NCBI GenBank assembly: GCA_035715725.1
Contig: DASTKT010000172.1
Span: 1 to 24,564, forward strand
Reading direction: 5' to 3'
DNA from: JADGGV01 sp035715725
GTDB lineage: Bacteria > Gemmatimonadota > Gemmatimonadetes > Longimicrobiales > RSA9
Length of the DNA: 24,564 nt
Shown: piece by piece, positions 21,472 through 24,564 of the stretch
Numbering within the stretch: the first letter of the stretch is position 1
Layout of the letters: every line of letters starts with the position of its first letter
Notes under the pieces: model-generated
Told to the model about the DNA's origin: nothing
Seen by the model: only the letters and a program-made list of their open reading frames with translations
Database searches by the model: none
Translations under genes and position numbers: made by a program

Positions 21472-22500
21472 GTGCCGCACTCAGCTCGCATCAGCATCGT
21501 CGTGAACAACCACAACTACGCCACGTTCCTGCCGGCGGCGATCGACAGCGCGCTCGCGCAGACGCGCGCGGCGGGCGAGGTGATCGTGGTGGACGACGGC
21601 TCGACGGACGCCTCTCGCGACGTGATCGCGAGCTATGGCGACCGGGTGAGGCCGCTCTTCAAGGAGAACGGCGGGCAGGCCTCGGCGCTGAACGCCGGGT
21701 TCGCGGCGTGCCGGGGCGACGCGGTGCTGTTCCTCGACGCGGACGACGCGCTCCGGCCGACGGCGCTCGAGGCGGTGGCGGGCGTGTGGCGGGACGGCGT
21801 CGCGAAGGTGCAGTTCCCGCTCGAGGTCGTCGACCGCGACGGGAGGCCGCTGGGGTACCGCGCGCCGAAGGCGCCGATGCCGAGCGGCGACGTGAGCGCG
21901 ACGGTCCTCGCGGTCGGCGTCTACCCGAGCCCGCCGACGAGCGGCAACGTCTTCAGCCGGCGCGCGCTGGAGCGCCTGATGCCCATGGCGGAAACGCACC
22001 TCTCACCGGACGGACACCTGATCCAGGCGAGTGCGTTGCTCGGCGACGTCGTCACGATCCCCGAACCGCTCGGGGCGTTCCGCGTGCACGGCGGCAACAA
22101 CTGGGCGCTGGAGCGGGAGCTGCGGCCCGCGCGGCTGCGGCAGATCGCGGTCTCGGAGGAGCAGAAGGCGGCGGCGCTGCGGGAGCTGGGTGCGCGCATC
22201 GGCGTGAGCGTGCCGGCGGACCTGGCGCTGCGGGTACCGGACCACCTCCAGGCGCGGCTGGCGTCGCTGCGGGTCGAGCCGGGGACGCACCCCTACGCCG
22301 GCGACGGCGGCTGGGCGCTGGCGGCGAAGGGGATCCGCGCGTGCTGGCGCACGCCGTCCTACCCGCTGCGCAAGAAGCTGCTGTTCTCCGGGTGGTTCGT
22401 GGCGCTGGCCGCGAGCCGCGGGCGGCTCAGCCGCGCGCTCGCCTCGGCGTGCTACGTGCCCGCGCGGCGCCCGCGCCTGCTGCGGGCCGTCGTCGGATGA
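21472..22500 (+). CDS. Family 2 glycosyltransferase (GT-A)
   Basis: The 342-residue protein has a typical GT2 N-terminal domain: SIVVNNHNYATFLPAAIDSAL, the VVDDGSTD motif near residue 39, the NGGQASALNAGF loop, and the metal-binding FLDADDALRP. SGNVFSRRALERLMP and LSPDGHLI would help form the acceptor site. It would add one sugar to the lipid-linked repeat unit on the cytoplasmic face. GTG 21472 is supported by GAGGAGAG at 21456-21463 with eight-base spacing. A long upstream open extension runs antisense through the RCC1 gene and is rejected. It is followed by a second GT2 gene with an ATGA overlap. Sugar and linkage are unknown. Confidence 0.9.
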   Translation: MPHSARISIVVNNHNYATFLPAAIDSALAQTRAAGEVIVVDDGSTDASRDVIASYGDRVRPLFKENGGQASALNAGFAACRGDAVLFLDADDALRPTALEAVAGVWRDGVAKVQFPLEVVDRDGRPLGYRAPKAPMPSGDVSATVLAVGVYPSPPTSGNVFSRRALERLMPMAETHLSPDGHLIQASALLGDVVTIPEPLGAFRVHGGNNWALERELRPARLRQIAVSEEQKAAALRELGARIGVSVPADLALRVPDHLQARLASLRVEPGTHPYAGDGGWALAAKGIRACWRTPSYPLRKKLLFSGWFVALAASRGRLSRALASACYVPARRPRLLRAVVG

Positions 22501-23414
22501 GCGCGCCGGAGGTCTTCGTCGTCGCGCTCACACGCAACGGTGCGGCGACGGTGACGCGCTGCATCGAGTCGGTGCTGGCGTCCGAGGGCGTGACGGTGGA
22601 CTACGTCGTCGTCGACAACGCCTCGACGGATGGGAGCGGCGAGCGGCTGGCGCAGCGGTTCGGCGAGGAGCACGTCCTTCGGCTGGCGGCAAACACCGGC
22701 TACACCGGCGGGATGAACGCGGGGCTCGCGCGCTGGCGCGAGCGGAGCGCCGGCTCCACCGTCCTGCTGCTGACGCAGGACATGACGCTCGACCCTTCCG
22801 CGCTGGGCCGGATGCTGGCTACACTCCGCGCGGAGCCGGGCGCCGGCCTGGTCGGCCCGCTGGTGCTGTACCGGAACGACGCGGAGCGGATCTTCAGCGC
22901 CGGCGGGCGGATCGAGCCGAGGCGCGCCCGCTCCTACCAGCTCCGCGAGGCGGCCGGGAGCGCGACCTACCCCGTGGACTGGATCGACGGCTGCTGCATG
23001 CTGATCCGGCCGGAGGTGATCGAAGCGATCGGCGGGCTGGACGACCGCTACTTCATCTACTTCGAGGAGACCGACTTCTGCCGCCGCGCCGGCGCGGCCG
23101 GGTGGAGGATCCTGCTGGTGCCGGAGGCGCGCGCCTGGCAGGAGAAGGACTCGATCCCGGCGCCGTACTATTTCTACTTCATGGCGCGGAACCGGTACCT
23201 GTTCTGGCGCAAGAACTACGGCGTTGGCGGCGCGCTGGTGGCGCTCACGCTGGCCCGGGAGCTCGCGGGACTGGCGCGCGGCGTGGTGCTGCCGCCCGGC
23301 GGGCGCTCGCGCTCGCTGGCGCTCCGCTGGCTGGTCCGGCACGCCCGCGGCACCGTGCTCGGCACGCGGGACTACGTGCGCGGCCGGTTCGGCCCCGCGC
23401 CGGAGATGCGGTGA
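22497..23414 (+). CDS. Family 2 glycosyltransferase, rhamnosyltransferase-like
   Basis: The 305-residue protein is a GT2 enzyme of the WbbL/rhamnosyltransferase-like group. It has VVVDNASTDGSGERL near residue 37, the RLAANTGYTGGMNAGL loop, LTQDMTLDPSAL as the DxD-region equivalent, and the group's late motif GGLDDRYFIYFEETDFCRRA. ATG 22497 overlaps the preceding stop as ATGA, so the two glycosyltransferases are coupled. It ends three bases before the convergent methyltransferase gene. The donor sugar cannot be read from sequence. Confidence 0.9.
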   Translation: MSAPEVFVVALTRNGAATVTRCIESVLASEGVTVDYVVVDNASTDGSGERLAQRFGEEHVLRLAANTGYTGGMNAGLARWRERSAGSTVLLLTQDMTLDPSALGRMLATLRAEPGAGLVGPLVLYRNDAERIFSAGGRIEPRRARSYQLREAAGSATYPVDWIDGCCMLIRPEVIEAIGGLDDRYFIYFEETDFCRRAGAAGWRILLVPEARAWQEKDSIPAPYYFYFMARNRYLFWRKNYGVGGALVALTLARELAGLARGVVLPPGGRSRSLALRWLVRHARGTVLGTRDYVRGRFGPAPEMR

Positions 23415-23417
23415 GGC

Positions 23418-24371
23418 TCAGCCGGCGGCGCTCACGAGCCAGAGCGAGGCGGGCTCGCGGAACGCGGCCTCCCGCGCGTAGACCGGGAAGCGGGCGGCGA
23501 GCGCCTCCCGGTGGTGGTGCGCGAGAAAGTTGAGCGCGCCGACGATGCGGAAGCGGGTGTTGAAGGAGAGGAAGGCCTCGACGAGGTATTGCTCGTTCCA
23601 GAGCAACAGCTCGTCGTCCCGCCAGCGGGCGGGGTAGTCGCGCGGCGAGAAGATGTCGTGGACGTGGACGAAGACGCCGGGCGCGAGGGTGGGGAGGAGG
23701 CGGAGGTACTCGTAGACGACGTCGCCTCCGGCGCGGACGACGTGGGACGAGTCGATGAAGAGGACATCGCCGGCGGCGAGCGGGGCGAAGGAGCCGGGGT
23801 CGAGCGCTTCGACCCGCTCGCGGACGATGCGGATGCCGAGGTGGTCGAGCCAGCGGTTCTCGTACGGCTCGATGCAGACGTGCTCGCAGCGGTAGGTGGG
23901 GTCGAGCTCGGCGTTGCGCCGGATCGCGGCGCGGGCCATCAGCGTGGAGAAGCCGCTGCCGATCTCGTAGAGGCGCCGCGGACGGAGCGTGCGCAGCAGC
24001 GCGTAGAGGAACTCGGCGTCGCCCGACTCGAAGAAGCGGTTGTGGTAGTAGAAGCCGCCGTCGCCCACGCGCTCGAGGGGGAAGCGCTCGAGCTCGGCGG
24101 CGACGTCGAAGCGGTCGAGCAGCCGGAGCTGCTCGTCGACGTTCCAGTCGATGCCGGGGAGCTCGCGCTCGCGGGCGTCGGGCGCGGCGCGGCGGAAGAC
24201 CGGCTCGTAGTAGTGGTCGCGGACGGGGTAGACGCCGACCCGCCGGAAGATGGCGCGGCTGACGGGCATGCGGGCCAGGCCGGTGCGGCGGACCTCGCGG
24301 AGCAGCGCGGCGGCCGGGAGCACGAGCGGGGCGAGGAGCAGGTCGGCGAGGCGGACGACGCGGTCGTTCAT
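23418..24371 (-). CDS. Class I SAM-dependent methyltransferase (Methyltransf_24-like)
   Basis: The 317-residue protein has a Rossmann-type SAM-binding motif YEIGSGFSTL (135-144), an acidic strand VCIEPYENRW, and LFIDSSHVVRAGGDVVYEYL, followed by VHVHDIFSPRDYP. This pattern fits the Methyltransf_24 group, often found with glycan genes. An N-terminal extension of about 100 residues (opening MNDRVVRLADLLLAPLVLPAAALL) contains a hydrophobic segment that could touch the membrane. ATG 24371 overlaps the upstream gene's TGA as ATGA, which decides this start over GTG 24407. It probably methylates a sugar or a related small acceptor. It is transcribed against the glycosyltransferases. Confidence 0.82.
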   Translation of the reverse strand: MNDRVVRLADLLLAPLVLPAAALLREVRRTGLARMPVSRAIFRRVGVYPVRDHYYEPVFRRAAPDARERELPGIDWNVDEQLRLLDRFDVAAELERFPLERVGDGGFYYHNRFFESGDAEFLYALLRTLRPRRLYEIGSGFSTLMARAAIRRNAELDPTYRCEHVCIEPYENRWLDHLGIRIVRERVEALDPGSFAPLAAGDVLFIDSSHVVRAGGDVVYEYLRLLPTLAPGVFVHVHDIFSPRDYPARWRDDELLLWNEQYLVEAFLSFNTRFRIVGALNFLAHHHREALAARFPVYAREAAFREPASLWLVSAAG

Positions 24372-24564
24372 GGCACGATGCGGAGGACGCCGAGGTCCGG
24401 CCGCCACGCCGCGGTGAGCCGGGCGTGCAGGTTGTGATCGACGCGGCGCGGCACCGTATAGTCCTCGCTCAGGTCCAGGAAGTCCCGGTTGTAGCGCGTG
24501 GAGAGGCCGAGCTCGCCGTCGAGGGTGAGCGGCCCGAGCAGGCGCTGGTGGCGGACGGACGCGG
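24368..24564 (-). CDS. C-terminal fragment of an unidentified protein (cut by window edge)
   Basis: The last 64 codons of a minus-strand gene enter from the right edge and end in a TGA that overlaps the methyltransferase ATG. The reading frame has strong G/C third-position bias like its neighbours. The visible sequence includes GPLTLDGELGLSTRYNRDFL and ends LTAAWRPDLGVLRIVP. Alternating polar and hydrophobic residues could be beta strands, but the fragment is too short to name. The gene and the methyltransferase appear to be one operon. Confidence 0.65.
   Translation of the reverse strand, partial: ASVRHQRLLGPLTLDGELGLSTRYNRDFLDLSEDYTVPRRVDHNLHARLTAAWRPDLGVLRIVP

Noticed and set aside
23435..23457. 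CGAGCC/GGCTCG inverted repeat near the glycosyltransferase-methyltransferase junction
   Set aside because: It lies inside the methyltransferase coding sequence, has an 11-base loop and no T-run. A terminator cannot be supported.
1..24564. tRNA, rRNA, CRISPR array, insertion sequence or phage genes
   Set aside because: I saw no cloverleaf, regularly spaced repeat-spacer pattern, transposase motif or terminal inverted repeats.

Overview
The window is a very GC-rich stretch whose genes use G or C at almost every third position and start at GTG nearly as often as at ATG. It reads as a surface-polysaccharide (capsule, O-antigen or exopolysaccharide) locus of a Gram-negative-type bacterium with an outer membrane. 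Extreme GC bias, a very large SLBB-domain export protein, an UpxY/NusG-type antiterminator and secreted RCC1-repeat proteins with CGD-(A/S)-GP-like mature N-termini all fit Gemmatimonadota. That assignment is inference from gene style, not from a marker gene.

Layout. Positions 1-700 hold no convincing gene. They form a leader with a small AT-richer pocket, an exact tandem repeat, an imperfect direct repeat and a weak promoter candidate. At 701-3313 lies an 870-residue polysaccharide export protein with six SLBB-like repeats. From 3413 to 18823 twelve further genes run on the plus strand without any gap above 13 bases, and most overlap by 4 or 16-17 bases: a NusG/UpxY-like antiterminator, transaldolase, NAD-dependent epimerase, sugar-1-phosphate nucleotidyltransferase, GHMP kinase, SDR, Gfo/Idh/MocA oxidoreductase, a HAD phosphatase-SIS isomerase fusion, polyprenyl-phosphate sugar-phosphate transferase, WecG/TagA glycosyltransferase, an alpha/alpha-toroid protein with an apparent CTG start, a fused alcohol dehydrogenase-like/Gfo protein, another Gfo-like protein with long Ala/Gly-rich inserts, and a Wzx-type flippase (the antiterminator plus these thirteen, fourteen in all). 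Two convergent genes for secreted seven-repeat RCC1 proteins follow (18954-20132 plus, 20140-21345 minus). Then come two family-2 glycosyltransferases on the plus strand. At the right edge, on the minus strand, are a methyltransferase and the C-terminal end of an unidentified protein.

How the genes work together (inference from family roles). Transaldolase would supply sedoheptulose 7-phosphate. The SIS domain would isomerise it, the GHMP kinase would phosphorylate C1, the HAD domain would remove the C7 phosphate and the nucleotidyltransferase would make an NDP-heptose, which matches the HddA/HddC-type GDP-D-glycero-alpha-D-manno-heptose route. The epimerase, SDR and Gfo enzymes could tailor this or other sugars. 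The sugar-phosphate transferase would start the repeat unit on undecaprenyl phosphate, WecG and the GT2 enzymes would extend it, the flippase would move it to the periplasm and the SLBB protein would serve export through the outer membrane. No polymerase (Wzy), chain-length regulator or tyrosine kinase (Wzz/Wzc) is seen here, so the locus probably continues beyond the window.
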